DNA of 64,000 nt. Source: Neostapfia colusana. Its lineage: Eukaryota; Streptophyta; Magnoliopsida; Poales; Poaceae. The translations under genes were made by a program, and so were the position numbers. Under the pieces are notes generated by a model. That model made no database searches, had not been told where the DNA came from, and worked only from the letters and a program-made list of their open reading frames with translations. This document shows positions 1 through 10,060 of the stretch, in pieces. The DNA is taken from assembly GCA_030760725.1 (NCBI GenBank), contig JASWHV010000012.1, positions 49,445,652-49,509,651 on the forward strand. The letters run 5' to 3'. Within the stretch, counting starts at the first letter, position 1, and each line of letters begins with the position of its first letter.

Positions 1-176
1 TGCAAACTGACAACCCTGTCCCGCAACTCTGGACACGCACTTAACAGCTGAGTGCGTCTGCTCCCGCTGTAAGTGGAACCGTAGAAGTAGTCGTCCCTCT
101 CCTGCGAGGGGAGGAAACCCCTCACACTCGGCGCCTTCTTCCCCTTTGAACCCTTTGAACCCTTGCTTGACGACAT
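1..176 (-). CDS. CACTA-1 accessory protein, first exon, partial
   Basis: An open frame starts with ATG at 176-174 and runs off the left edge (58 codons). It begins MSSSKGSKGSKGKKAP and is rich in Ser, Lys and Gly. The same relative position in CACTA-2 (26925 downward) has a homologous start, MSSSSRRRG, and both share a GFLP motif. It lies about 100 bp downstream of the transposase stop and on the same strand, the usual arrangement for the second CACTA gene (TNP1/Ptta type). The function is inferred from position and from the CACTA-2 counterpart, whose later exons encode a coiled-coil tail. No catalytic motif is visible in this piece. Confidence 0.6.
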   Translation of the reverse strand, partial: MSSSKGSKGSKGKKAPSVRGFLPSQERDDYFYGSTYSGSRRTQLLSACPELRDRVVSL

Positions 177-278
177 CCTAATCAGTTTAAAAAGTAATTA
201 CTCCTAATCAGTTTCAAAAGTAATGTAAGCAATAATTAATGTCACTTTCATTTAAAAGAACATTACTCGTAATCAGTT

Positions 279-3200
279 TCAAAATTCATCAACATCATGA
301 TCATCAACATCGCGATCTGTCGTCTTGAGCTGTTTACGTTTCCACTTTCGCATTGTAGATGTCTCTACATCTGCAACGTCTCCTACTAAGTTATCGAGTC
401 CCGCACCAGACTCGACGATAAAAGAGTCTGGCAACTCTTCGTCTTGGTAAACTTCTTCAATGTCTCCACTATCATGATAACCATCATCTCCAGGAGTATA
501 CAAGCGCTCACGAGGATTCACTTTATATACCACCCACCAAGTGCTAAGCTTCTTACATGGATAAGGTAGATAATACACTTGTTCCACTTGATGTGCAAGA
601 ACGTATGTATCTAAACCTCGTAAGCGTTCGTTGTGATTCACTTCCACCATGAAAAATTGATTTTCTCGAGTTCCATGATTGTTATCAAACCAATCACAAT
701 CAAAGAATACCACTCGAAGTTCTTTATTGCTAGCGAAAGTAAATTCCAGAATTTTGTTAATGATTCCATAGTAATTGGTTTCTTTCCCTTGTGAGTCGAT
801 TGCTCTCGTCACAACTCCGCAATTTGATGTTGCTGCGAGAGGACGAAGAGTTTTGAATTGAGTTGTACGGAATCGGAAGCCATTTACGTCATATCGACCA
901 TAGCTTCTAACTTTCACTAATCCATAAGATAGTTGTCGTAAATCTTGATGGATGTCTGTGTTCGCTAATACATAAGCTCGAAACCAGGATAAGAAATTTG
1001 GCCCTCCATTAATTCCAGCCCGTCGCATCGTTTCTACTTGCTTTCTCGTTGGTTGATGCTTATGTTTCCAGTTTTGGTTGTGGAACTCACTGTACATACA
1101 AAACACATGCCATCGACATTAGCATACATGTATTGGTAAATACAATAATCATCATAAATGTAAGAGAAACCTTACTCGAAATATTTCTCCATGCCATCGA
1201 TATTAGCATACATGTAGAGTAAAGCAACAGTCCTTTCTCCTTCAGTAAAATCGTATGATGTGCTGCTGCCAACAGTAGTTCCCCTCGATTCAAAAATAGA
1301 GAGATCACTAACTGGTGGTTCGTCATCTACATTGTATCGCATTGCCGAAGTATTGACATTGTTTTCCTCTGCAACGAAGAAACTAGAAAAGTAACCTACT
1401 TCCTTTAGAGTAAATGCTTCGGCAATGCACCCTTCAACCCTTGCTCTGTTGCCAACCATAGTTTTCATATATCTCAAAGCTCTTTCAATATGGTACATCC
1501 ATCTATATTGCACAGGACCACCAACTTTTGCTTCGAATGGAAGATGTATAAGAAGATGCTGCATTGGATTGAAGAAACCAGGAGGAAATATTTTTTCCAT
1601 CTTACATAAAAGTACAGGTATCTCCTTCTCTAACTTCTCCATCATGTCTTTCGTTATTTCTTTAGCACATAACTGCCTATAGAATAATGATAGCTCAGCT
1701 AACACCTTCGACACCGCATCATCCAGGTATCCCCGAAACATAACAGGTAAGAGTCTTTCCATTATTATATGATAGTCATGACTCTTCAACCCAGTGAGCT
1801 TTCCCGTTTTAACATTCACGGCTCGTCTCAGACTAGCAGCATAACCATCTAGGAATTTCAAAGTTTTCAACCATTCCATAACTTGTTTCTTTTCATTAGG
1901 TCGAAGCACGAAAGAAGCACGTGGCTTACCACCACTTTCAGAGAGCTCAAGAGTAGGTCGATTACAAATCTCGGCCAAATCCTTTCGAGCCTTTAAGTTG
2001 TCTTTCGTTTTGCCCGTGATATCCATGCACGTGCTTATGATACATTCGGCCATGTTACGCTCCTGATGCATTACATCAATATTATGCATCAGTATTAATG
2101 ACTTCACATATGGTAGCTCCCAAACTCCACATACATGAGTCCAGTTGTGAACATTTCCGTAACCTACAAAGAATCCAGGGCAAGCTTCATCAGGGACTAG
2201 TGAGTCCAACACATCGGATACTTCACACCCGCTTAGGCGTTTAGGTGGTTCCTTAGTGATAACAGTATCTTTTCTGAAGACATTCCTCTGTTGCCTGAAT
2301 GGGTGGTTTCGAGGAAGCCAACGCCTATGACAATCAAAGTAGCTTATCTTGCCACCGTATGTAAGTCGAAAACACTCTGTGTCAGACGCACATATGGGAC
2401 ACGACAAACGATCATGTGTGCTCCATCCAGTAAACATGCCGTACGCAGGGAAATCATGGACAAACCACAAATAAGCAGCTCGAAGGTTGAATTTCTGCTT
2501 CTTGTAACAGTCATACGCTTCAACTCCAATCCACAACGTTTTCAATTCTTCAATCAATGGTTTCAACATCACATTGATACGTGATCCCGGATGATCTGGT
2601 CCTGGTATAATGAGGCTAAGAAACATAAACTCGTACTTCATACAAAGAGAAGGTGGTAGGTTGTACGGAATAACTAATACGGGCCAACAGGAGTATGGTG
2701 TGGCATTTGTACTGAAAGGTGAAAAACCATCCGTCGCTAACCCGATGCGAACATTTCTCGCATCACTAGCAAAAGCAGGATCAAAAGAGTCCAAAGACTT
2801 CCATGCATCACCGTCCGACCGATGAGTCAACACATCTTTGTTCTCACGCACACCTTCTTTGTGCCATCTCATGTGTCTGGCAGATCTTTTAGAAAGAAAC
2901 AACCGCTTCAACCGAGGTGTCACAGGCAAGTAACGCAATTGCTTATGTGCAACTTCTGTCATTACTTTATCACCATTGTCATTGACAACTTCGACAAACC
3001 TCGATTTTCCACACTTTAAACAATTCTTCTCTTTGTCATGCTCTTTCCAAAATAGCATGCAGTTATCTGGACACACGTCAATTTTTTCATATTTCATACC
3101 CAGTCCAGATAGTAATTTCTTTGAGTAATACATATCTTTGGGCAGTTTATGAGGTTGTGGAAGAGCATCACTGATAAGTTTCATCATATCATTGTAGCAA

Positions 3201-3673
3201 TTATTAGAGAAGAAATACTTAGATTTGATTGCCATAAATCTGGTCATGAAAGTAAGAAGAGTCATTTCAGTATGATCATGCAACACCTCTTCAGAAGCTT
3301 TCAAGAGATTAAAGAATGCGTCTGCCTCATTTGTGGGCGGATCCTCCATTTGTATATCTTGTAACATCTCATCGATCCTGTCAACACCCGGACAATCATC
3401 ATCATCTACATGAATGGCTCGAGGAGCAGACTCACCGTGGAAACTCCAGACCTCATAATATGGCATGTAACCATTTTTGCACAAGTGTAATGACAATGTC
3501 GTTTTGTCCAAAAACTTAGTATTCCGGCATTTCGCACATGGACAACGAACTTTATCGATCGTAGACAACGAGAACACTCGATCAATAAAGTCGTCTGTCC
3601 CGGCATACCACTCATCTGAGTGACCAGTTGCCTTGTTCCAACCGGTATACATCCAACTACGGTCTTCACTCAT
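279..3673 (-). CDS. TNP2-like CACTA transposase, apparently intact, two exons
   Basis: Exon 1 is 3673-1176 and exon 2 is 1089-279. Spliced length is 3309 bp, exactly 1103 codons with the stop, so about 1102 residues with no internal stop. Domain order: a transposase-associated N-terminal domain (about residues 6-82, with CPCAKC), a CxxC...CxxC zinc-binding-like segment near residue 205, the TNP2 (Transposase_21) core, a DUF4218 region (about 640-755), then a DUF4216 region in exon 2. Candidate acidic catalytic residues are Asp315 (in LATDGFSPF), Asp407 (in VHDFPAYG) and Glu730 (in YHIERAL). This assignment comes from family knowledge and is less certain than the domain calls. The protein would bind the element ends and catalyse excision and insertion in the nucleus. 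The start is supported by alignment with the CACTA-2 copy (MAEARSWMYT). It may be a source of transposase. Confidence 0.85.
1090..1175 (-). other. 86-bp intron in CACTA-1 transposase
   Basis: On the minus strand the exon ends at TTCGA, followed by GTAAGG. The acceptor is TGTACAG before TGAGTTCC. Joining keeps the frame and gives YFDEFHNQNW, a continuous TNP2 sequence between the DUF4218 and DUF4216 regions. Without splicing the frame stops at the TAA inside the donor. A 27-bp direct repeat spans this area: one copy is in exon 1 (about 1191-1217) and one in the intron (about 1107-1133). Confidence 0.75.
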
Positions 3674-3777
3674 GTTTAACTCTGCAGTTTTAAGTCAAAG
3701 AATTTATAGTTAGTTTATTATTTATTTATATTACGAACCTATATCTATTGGAAAGGATAGGTCCTAAACCCACCCAA

Positions 3778-3970
3778 GAGTGACCGAGACGAACATGCTT
3801 ATAACAAGACACGAGGTCTAGATTCAGACGAAATTTCGGCAGCATAACCCCGCTGTTCTCCAACTGCACGTCCAAAAATGGAGCAGCGGAGAACATTAGG
3901 GTGACGCTGTCGAAACTACGTCCAAATCTAAACCCCTCGTCTCATTATAAGCACGCCCTCTCGGTCACTC
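3778..3970. repeat. Long imperfect hairpin upstream of CACTA-1 transposase
   Basis: The arms 3778-3861 and 3888-3970 are inverted copies of each other over about 84 bp, with roughly three quarters of positions pairing by eye. The outer ends match exactly (GAGTGACCGAG against CTCGGTCACTC) and a 26-bp spacer lies between. The block is about 105 bp upstream of the transposase start. An equivalent hairpin occupies the same place in CACTA-2 (30605-30797). This looks like a conserved part of the 5' leader; its role is unknown. Confidence 0.75.
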
Positions 3971-5409
3971 CTAGGCTGTCCAAAAAGGGACAATTCCGAA
4001 CCTACACGCCTCACATGCGTAACACGTGTGAGATGGGCTGGTTCGAAACGGGTGACGCATATTGTAAAGGTTTACGTCAATCTTTCATTTTTGAGTGATT
4101 TCAAAGAGAGAGAGAGAGAGAGGAAAGAACAATAGAGAGAAGGAAAGAACCATAGTTGTTAAGGCATCGCTTAAGCGGTAAGACGCCTGGGGATCATAAG
4201 GCGTCCCATCGCCTTAGATCCCGGCGTAAGGCAGGTGAATACGGCGGCGGCGCTTGCACACAAGGGAGGCGGCGGCGGCACCCGCGCACAGGATCTTGCG
4301 TTCGTATGAGGTTGAGCGCCGGCAGATCCGCGACAGCCGGTCAATGGAGGCCGACGAGTGCCGGCAGATCGACAGTCCCGCGGCGGAGGAGGCCGGGGTG
4401 GCGGCGGGCGGGCGATGGCCGAGCGCTGGCTAAGCCGCGGGGGGGGGGGGGGGGGGGGGGCGGGTGGCGGCCTGGGCGCCGGCTGGCGGGCGGGGGGCGG
4501 CAGGGGCGGCGGCCGGGGCGGCGGCCGGGCGGCCGGGTGGCGGACGGGCGGCGGTCGGGTGGCAGGCCGGGGCGCCGGCTTGCGGGGGCGGCCGGGGCGG
4601 CGGCGGGCGGGCGACGGCCGAGCGCTGGCTAAGCCGCAGGGGGGGGAGGGGAATGGTGGATCGGAGGCCGAACGCCGCGGGGGGGGGGGGGGGAGGGGGG
4701 GTAGGGCGAGGCGGCCTAGGTTGTTCACATCGTCCTTTTGTAGACGTATACGTTACCACTAAATGGGTCGTATCGGGCCCTAAGCCCATTTATATACATA
4801 TAGTACTTTTAAACACTCAAACAATCGAAACAATAATCAATTAAACTATTAACTCATATGCATTAATCATCTAAGCAATTAACAAATCATCTAAACAAAC
4901 ATAATTACCGTAGTTAACAAACTTATCAATTCTAAGCAATTAAAAAAACACCTAGCTAGCAATTCAAATAAACATGGACAATAATTAAACCTAAGCATAT
5001 CAATTCATCTAAAGCTAAGAAATTATCCACCTGTCGGGCGGGTGGCGACCGGGGCGCCGGCTGTCGTGGGCGGCCGGGGCGGCGGCGGGTGGCGGCCGGG
5101 GCGCCGGCTGGCGGGGGTGGCCGGGGCAGCGGCCGGGGCTGCGGCCGCTGGGGCAGCCGGGCGGCGCCTGGCTGGCGGCGGCCGGGTGGCGGCCGGGGGG
5201 CGGCGGGGGGGGGGGGGGGGGGGGGGTGGCCGGGCGGCGCCTGGCGGGCGGCGGCCGGGTGGCAGGCCGGGGCGGCGGCCGGGGGGGCGGTTGGGGCGGC
5301 GGCGGGCGGGCGGCGGCCGGGCGCGGGCGGGCGGCGACCGGCGGCGGAGGGCGGGCGGCGGCCGGGCGCGGGCGTGAATGCCCGCGCCGACCCGAGCCCC
5401 CGCGGGTAT
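3971..5409. repeat. CACTA-1 5' leader with G-rich low-complexity tracts
   Basis: After a GA-repeat (about 4108-4122) the sequence becomes extremely G-rich on the plus strand at 4231-4700 and 5034-5400. These two parts are separated by an AT-rich stretch at about 4741-5030. There are runs of about 20 or more G near 4439-4460, 4678-4694 and 5205-5226. A direct repeat around GGCCGAGCGCTGGCTAAGCC occurs near 4408 and again near 4616. All long ORFs here are compositional Gly/Arg/Pro/Ala artefacts. The G runs could form quadruplexes. I see no gene. Confidence 0.7.
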
Positions 5410-5702
5410 ATAAGCCTTATTTACGACGGCCACAACATGGGCCGTCGTAAATAAGGCTTATTTACGACAGCCTCGGTGTGGCTGTCGTATATAACTGCTA
5501 TATACGACAGCCTAGGGTTGGCTGTCGTATATAACAGCTATATACGACAGCCTAGGGTTGGCTGTCGTATATAAGAACTATATACGACAGCCATATACTT
5601 ATATACGACAGCTTCGGCTGACCGTCGTATGTAAGTTTATATACGACAGCTAGCCGTCGTATGTTATACTGGCTGTCGTATGTTGCCCTGTTTCCTGTAG
5701 TG
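5410..5702 (-). repeat. CACTA-1 5' terminal inverted repeat and subterminal repeats
   Basis: Short units built on TATACGACAGCC and its reverse complement are repeated about ten times, often as head-to-head pairs that would fold into small stem-loops. One example pairs TATATACGACAGCC with GGCTGTCGTATATA. The terminus at 5702 is TAGTG. In CACTA elements such subterminal arrays are binding sites for the element's own DNA-binding protein. The first units (5425-5455) carry a variant, TTTACGACGGCC. Confidence 0.85.
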
Positions 5703-7544
5703 GAGGTCGATGTCTTCACACCGGAGGTTGTCCTGCGCGGCTTCGTCGTAAGCTCGGACACGGAGAGACTTCATGGTGATCTCTGGGGGAAGCACAGCTT
5801 CGGCCCCGTACACCATGAAGAAGGGTGTCTCCCCGGTGGCCCGGCTTTGGGATGTCCGGTTAGCCCACAGGGTGCTCGGAAGCTCATCCACCCACTTGGC
5901 ACCATGTTTCTTCAAGCCGTCATAGGTGCGAGTCTTAAGGCCCCGAAGGATCTCAGTGTTGGCCCTCTCGACTTGCCCATTGCTCTTTGGGTGAGCAACG
6001 GAGGCATAGCACACCTGGATGCCAAGGTCTTCGCAGTAGTCTTGGAATGCTGCGCTGGTGAACTGGGTCCCGTTGTCGGTGATGATTCTGTTCAGGACCC
6101 CGAACCGGCAGACGATTGACTTGATGAACTTGACTCCAGATTGCTTGTTGATGGTGATGACGGGTGTTGCTTCCGGCCACTTGGTGAACTTGTCGATGGC
6201 GACATAGAGGTACCGGAATCCCCCGACGGCTTTGGGGAATGGCCCCAAGATGTCCAACCCCCACACCGTGAACGGCCACGAGGGCGGGATCTTCTGTACC
6301 GCCTGAGCCAGTGTGTGGATCTGCTTGGCGTGGAACTGGCACGCTTTGCAGCTCTTGGCCAACTTGACGGCATCCCGGAGTGCTGTCGGCCAGTAGAAGC
6401 CATGCCGGAAGGCTTTACCGACAAGCGTGCGTGAGGAAGAGTGACTCCCACATTCGCCTCCATGGATCTCAGCAAGCAAGTCGCAGCCTTCCCCCTGGGT
6501 TATGCACCGTAATAGGACGTGGTTGGCGCCACGCCGGTAGAGATCCCCTTCTACCAGCGCGTATCTTTTAGCCATGCGCACGATCCGTTCAGCGGATACA
6601 CGTTCATCAGGGAGAATATTGTCTTTCAAGTAGTCCCGAATCTCCGCGATCCATGCATCGGGTCTGACTTGAGCTTCCGGATCTTGAACGCTGGATAGCA
6701 CGGAGTCCCCAGTGATGCTTACGATCCTTGGCGGCGTCCATGGTAGCAGGGCCGCCGGGACTGCCAGCTTCGAGGTGCTGGTCCAGCCCCCTTTGCTCGG
6801 CTCAGCAGGCCGGGCTGTGGGCCGCAGCAACGTCCTCTCGAAGACTCCTTGGGGCACAGGGGCTCCGGTGGAAGCCTTCGTTGAGAGGTCATCAGCCGCG
6901 GCATTGCCAGCACGCGGTGCATGGCGCAGGTCCAAGGCGAGGAAGTCTTTCTCCAGCATCTGCACGTGGCGCAGATAAGCAGCTAGCTGCGGGTCATTGC
7001 AGGAGCATTCACCCTTAACTTGTTTGATGACTAGCTGGGAGTCGCCCTGTGCCAACAACTGGCGAGCGCCCATAGACAGGGTTGTCTTTAGGCCAAAGAT
7101 GAGTGCTTCATACTCTGCCATGTTGTTGGTTGCCTTGAAATTGAGACGCACCATGTACCCAAACTGCTCCCCCGATGGCATGAGAAGAAGTACACTGGCA
7201 CCGCCCCCCTGCTTGCGCGAGGAGCCGTCGAAGAAGAGTGTCCAGTGAGGCTCGGTGAAGACCGGAGCTCGGGGCTTTGGTTCACCGTCTTCGTGGCCCC
7301 CTGGGTCGGTCGTTGTTGGCATCCACTCGGCCATGAAGTCAGCCAGTGCTTGGCTCTTGACTGCGTGGCGAGGAAGGAAGTCCAGCTCGAATTCCACCAG
7401 CTCCGCTGCCCATTTAGCGACGTTGCCGGTCGCGTTGGGGCTGTGAAGAATGGCCTTCAGCGGGTAGGAGGTGACCACCGAGATCCGGTGGGCTTGGAAG
7501 TAGTGGCGGAGCTTCCTGGATGCCACGAGTACTGCATACAACAT
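5703..7544 (-). pseudogene. Tat-like pol: RNase H end, second RNase H, integrase
   Basis: About 610 codons are open on the minus strand. The first residues (RKLRHYFQAH) are the end of the standard gypsy RNase H. Next comes an archaeal-like RNase H (FFDGSSRKQGGGAS, NMAEYEAL, GDSQLV, RHAPRAGNAAAD), the marker of Tat-group elements. The integrase follows, with the zinc-binding CKAC, then WGLDILGPF, ITDNGTQF and NGQVERANTE carrying the D, D and E of the catalytic core. The integrase would insert cDNA into the genome, and the RNase H domains remove the RNA template. The C-terminus is lost at the CACTA-1 insertion; the last 11 or so codons of the open frame come from the transposon end. The frame is not continuous with the RT upstream. 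Confidence 0.85.
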
Positions 7545-7684
7545 CTTGTGGACCTCCAGGTACCTCGTCTTGGCATCGTGGAGGACTTCGCTGATGTAGT
7601 AGACAGGCCTCTGGATGGTCCGGATCCTCCCCCCGGGCCTGAGATGTCATGCTCCATTGGCTCAGGCCGGCAGGAGGTAGACGG

Positions 7685-7905
7685 GTCTGGGGGAGCCTCC
7701 GGGAGCCGAAACCCGGGGGCTTCTAGGCCGTCTTGGACCTCCGGGAGGTCGTCATGTTCTCCTGGGAGGTCCCTCTGGACCTCCGGGGGTTATCTTGGAG
7801 CTCCGGGAGGTCCCGTCGGACCTCCGGGAGGTTGTCTTGGAGCTCCGGGAGGTCCCGTTGGACCTCCGGGAGGTCACCTTGGAGCTATGGGAGGTCATAT
7901 TGAGT
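7685..7905. repeat. Minisatellite built on CTCCGGGAGGTC inside Tat-like pol
   Basis: An approximately 18-bp unit, with an alternating 36-bp higher form (TTGGAGCTCCGGGAGGTC then GTTGGACCTCCGGGAGGT), is repeated about ten times. The unit core is nearly palindromic. It lies between the reverse transcriptase and RNase H segments and disrupts their joint reading frame. On the plus strand it produces a collagen-like Gly-Pro-Pro-Gly ORF, which I regard as an artefact. Confidence 0.75.
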
Positions 7906-8979
7906 CTCCGGGGTCTCCTGGTGCTTGTCTTCTGCTACCGGAGCAGGCTGCGGTGATGAGGGGTCCAACCGCTCTGCGACAAGGACCATGCTCACCACCT
8001 CTGTTGTTGCCGCTATGTAGAGCAGCAAGTGCTCTTCGGGCTCGGGGGCTACCATGATGGGTAGGGTCGTCAGGAGCTGCTTCAACTCCTGGAATGCTTC
8101 CTCTGCTTCGTCGGTCCAAGCAAAAGGACCGGATTTGCACAGGAGCTTAAAGAAGGGAAGTGCCCGCTCTGGTAGCCTCGGTATAAACCGAATCAGCGCG
8201 GCTAGGCATCCCTTGAGTTTCTGGACATCCTTGATGCGGGCGGGGGGCCGCATCAGGTCGGTGGCCTTGATCTTCTCTGGGTTGGCCTCAATCCCTTGGT
8301 GTGAGACCGGAAATCCTAGGAGCTTCATAGAGGATACGCCAAACACACATTTGTCGGGGTTCAGCTTAGTGCGCGTGGAGCGCAGTTTGTCAAAGACTAG
8401 AGCTAGGTTATCTAACAAGGATGATCTCTGCCTGACCTTGACAACGATGTCATCGACATACACCTCAACTAAGTCTCTTATTAGCTCTCCAAAGGTTTTG
8501 TGCATAGCACGTACAAAGGTGGGGAGAGCATTCTTTAGACCATAAGGCATAGAGACATAACAATATAGGCCATCTACTGTGATGAAAGAAGTGTGTTCTT
8601 CATCTTCTCTAGACATAGGGATTTGATGAAAACCCGAGTAGGCGTCTAGAAAGCATAGCATATCACAGCCTGATGTAGAGTCTACTATTTGATCTATTCT
8701 AGGGAGAGGGAATGGATCTTTAGGACATGCCTTATTAAGACTGGTGTAGTCGATGCACATCCGGAGCTTCCCGCGGGCCTTCGGGACGACGATGGGGTTC
8801 ACCAACCACCGGGGGTGGTGGACTTCCCGTATGAAGCCAGCGTCCAGCAGCTTCTTGATTTCTTCACGGATGAAGTTCTGCCGCTCGATGGACTGCTTGC
8901 GGGGCTTCTGTTGGACTGGCCGGGCATCAGGGAAGATCTTCAGATGGTGCTCGATCACCTCCCTATGGATCCCCGGCAT
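7885..8979 (-). pseudogene. Tat-like reverse transcriptase fragment
   Basis: This 364-codon open segment holds the gypsy RT. It shows GKLRMCIDYTSLNKACPKD, the PLPRIDQIVD turn, LDAYSGFHQIP and the catalytic YVDD (VEVYVDDIVV, near 8451), then the connection and start of RNase H (FAWTDEAEEAFQELK). It would copy element RNA into cDNA in cytoplasmic particles. The polymerase motifs look intact, but the frame ends at the minisatellite and is separated from the protease part by about 120 bp without continuity, so the gene is broken. Confidence 0.85.
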
Positions 8980-9099
8980 CTATGACAGTTGCCATGCAAA
9001 CATGTCGACGTTGTGCCGGAGGAAGGTGATGAGCGCGCCTTCCTATTTGCTGTCAAGGCCCCGGGCTACCCGGGTGTTCTGGGCAGCATTGGCGCCGAA

Positions 9100-10033
9100 T
9101 TAGACGACCTTCAGGGGGACGTCGCCCTCGTCGATGGGTTGCACACGGGGTGCTAAGGTCGAGGCACGGTGGCGTGCACTCGGGTGGAGCTGGCCCGGTT
9201 CTGCACCGCCAGGAGCTGGTGCTCGGGCTGCTGCAAGCGCTTGGAGCTTCTCCAAGGTTGACACTGTAGCAGTGCGGTCTCCACGAATCTTGAGAACACC
9301 TGTTGGTGTAGGCATCTTCAAGACGAGGCAGCCGTAGTGGGTTACTGCCATGAACCGGTACAGGGCTGGCCTGCCGATGATGGCGTTGAAGGGGAGGTCG
9401 ATCTCCGCCACGTCGAACAGAATGTACTCTGTTCGATAACTGTTCGGTGCCCCAAAGGTCACCGGAAGGCTGATGTTTCCGTAGGGGACGACCTGTCCCG
9501 GCCCGACCCCTGAGAACGGGCTCGATGGGGTGAGCTTGGCCATTGGGATCTGCAGCTTCTGGAAAGCTGCGCGGCTGATGAGGTTCAGTCCAGCCCCTCC
9601 ATCTACCAGGACGTGGTACATCTTTACATTGGCGATGGTGGGGGTTACCAAGAGCAGTAGCTGGCCGGCCCTAGCCATGTTCCTGGGGCACTCGGTGGCA
9701 TCAAAGCTGATGGGGGTTCCCATCCACTTGAGGTGCGGCACGGCTGGGTCGCTGACTGAGGCGCGTCCCCAGTGGGTGGATTGCGCAGTAGCGCTCGTGC
9801 TGCAGCTAGTGCACTCCCGTGGGAGACACTCAGCGCTGCAGTGGATCTTGGACTTGCCGGAGTCGGCGCTGCCGGAGTCGGCTGCTGACTTCCAGCTTGC
9901 ACCGACACACTCCGTCCTGAGTGTGTTGAGACGTAGTCCCCGCTGGTCACCGTTCGTCGTGAACGTGGGCGGGGAGAGCTTGCCGCTGAAGGAAGCTTCG
10001 TCATCTTCGTCGGCGAAAGCTCGTCGCGCAAGG
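9100..10033 (-). pseudogene. Tat-like aspartic protease region, gag deleted
   Basis: The open frame contains a retroviral-type protease signature, VDGGAGLNLISR (Asp-Gly-Gly instead of the usual Asp-Ser/Thr-Gly), followed by IIGRPALYRFMAV and a conserved HYGCLVLKMPTP segment typical of this group. It would cleave the polyprotein. Fewer than 150 codons separate it from the LTR and no nucleocapsid or capsid homology is seen, so gag has been removed. The first residues of the long frame (10140-10061) are LTR sequence read through and are not part of the gene. Confidence 0.75.
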
Positions 10034-10040
10034 GAAAAGC

Positions 10041-10060
10041 CCCCTACCTGGCGCACCAAA
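10041..10060 (-). promoter_or_regulatory. Primer-binding site of Tat-like element
   Basis: Directly next to the LTR, the minus strand reads TTTGGTGCGCCAGGTAGGGG. This position and its TGGTGCGCCAGG core match the tRNA primer sites seen in plant gypsy elements. It fixes the direction of the element (transcription leftward). I cannot name the tRNA with certainty. Confidence 0.65.

Larger units (their letters stand above)
1..5702 (-). mobile_element. CACTA-1, En/Spm-type DNA transposon, left part outside window
   Basis: The right terminus reads, on the minus strand, CACTACAGGAAACAGGGC, the terminal inverted repeat of a CACTA element. It is followed inward by subterminal repeats, a GC-rich leader, a hairpin block, a TNP2-like transposase and the start of an accessory gene. 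All genes are on the minus strand, so 5702 is the 5' end. The element interrupts the integrase end of a gypsy element: the gypsy reading frame is recognisable up to 5703 and stops being so inside the CACTA end. The other terminus and the target duplication partner of the GAG at 5703-5705 lie outside the window. Confidence 0.9.

Noticed and set aside
4156..5454. Several long Gly/Arg/Pro/Ala ORFs on both strands
   Set aside because: They follow from the G-rich low-complexity sequence; frames on both strands are open together and show no domain.
7245..8057. Plus-strand 270-codon ORF with collagen-like Gly-Pro repeats
   Set aside because: It is the antisense shadow of the Tat-like pol gene and the minisatellite.
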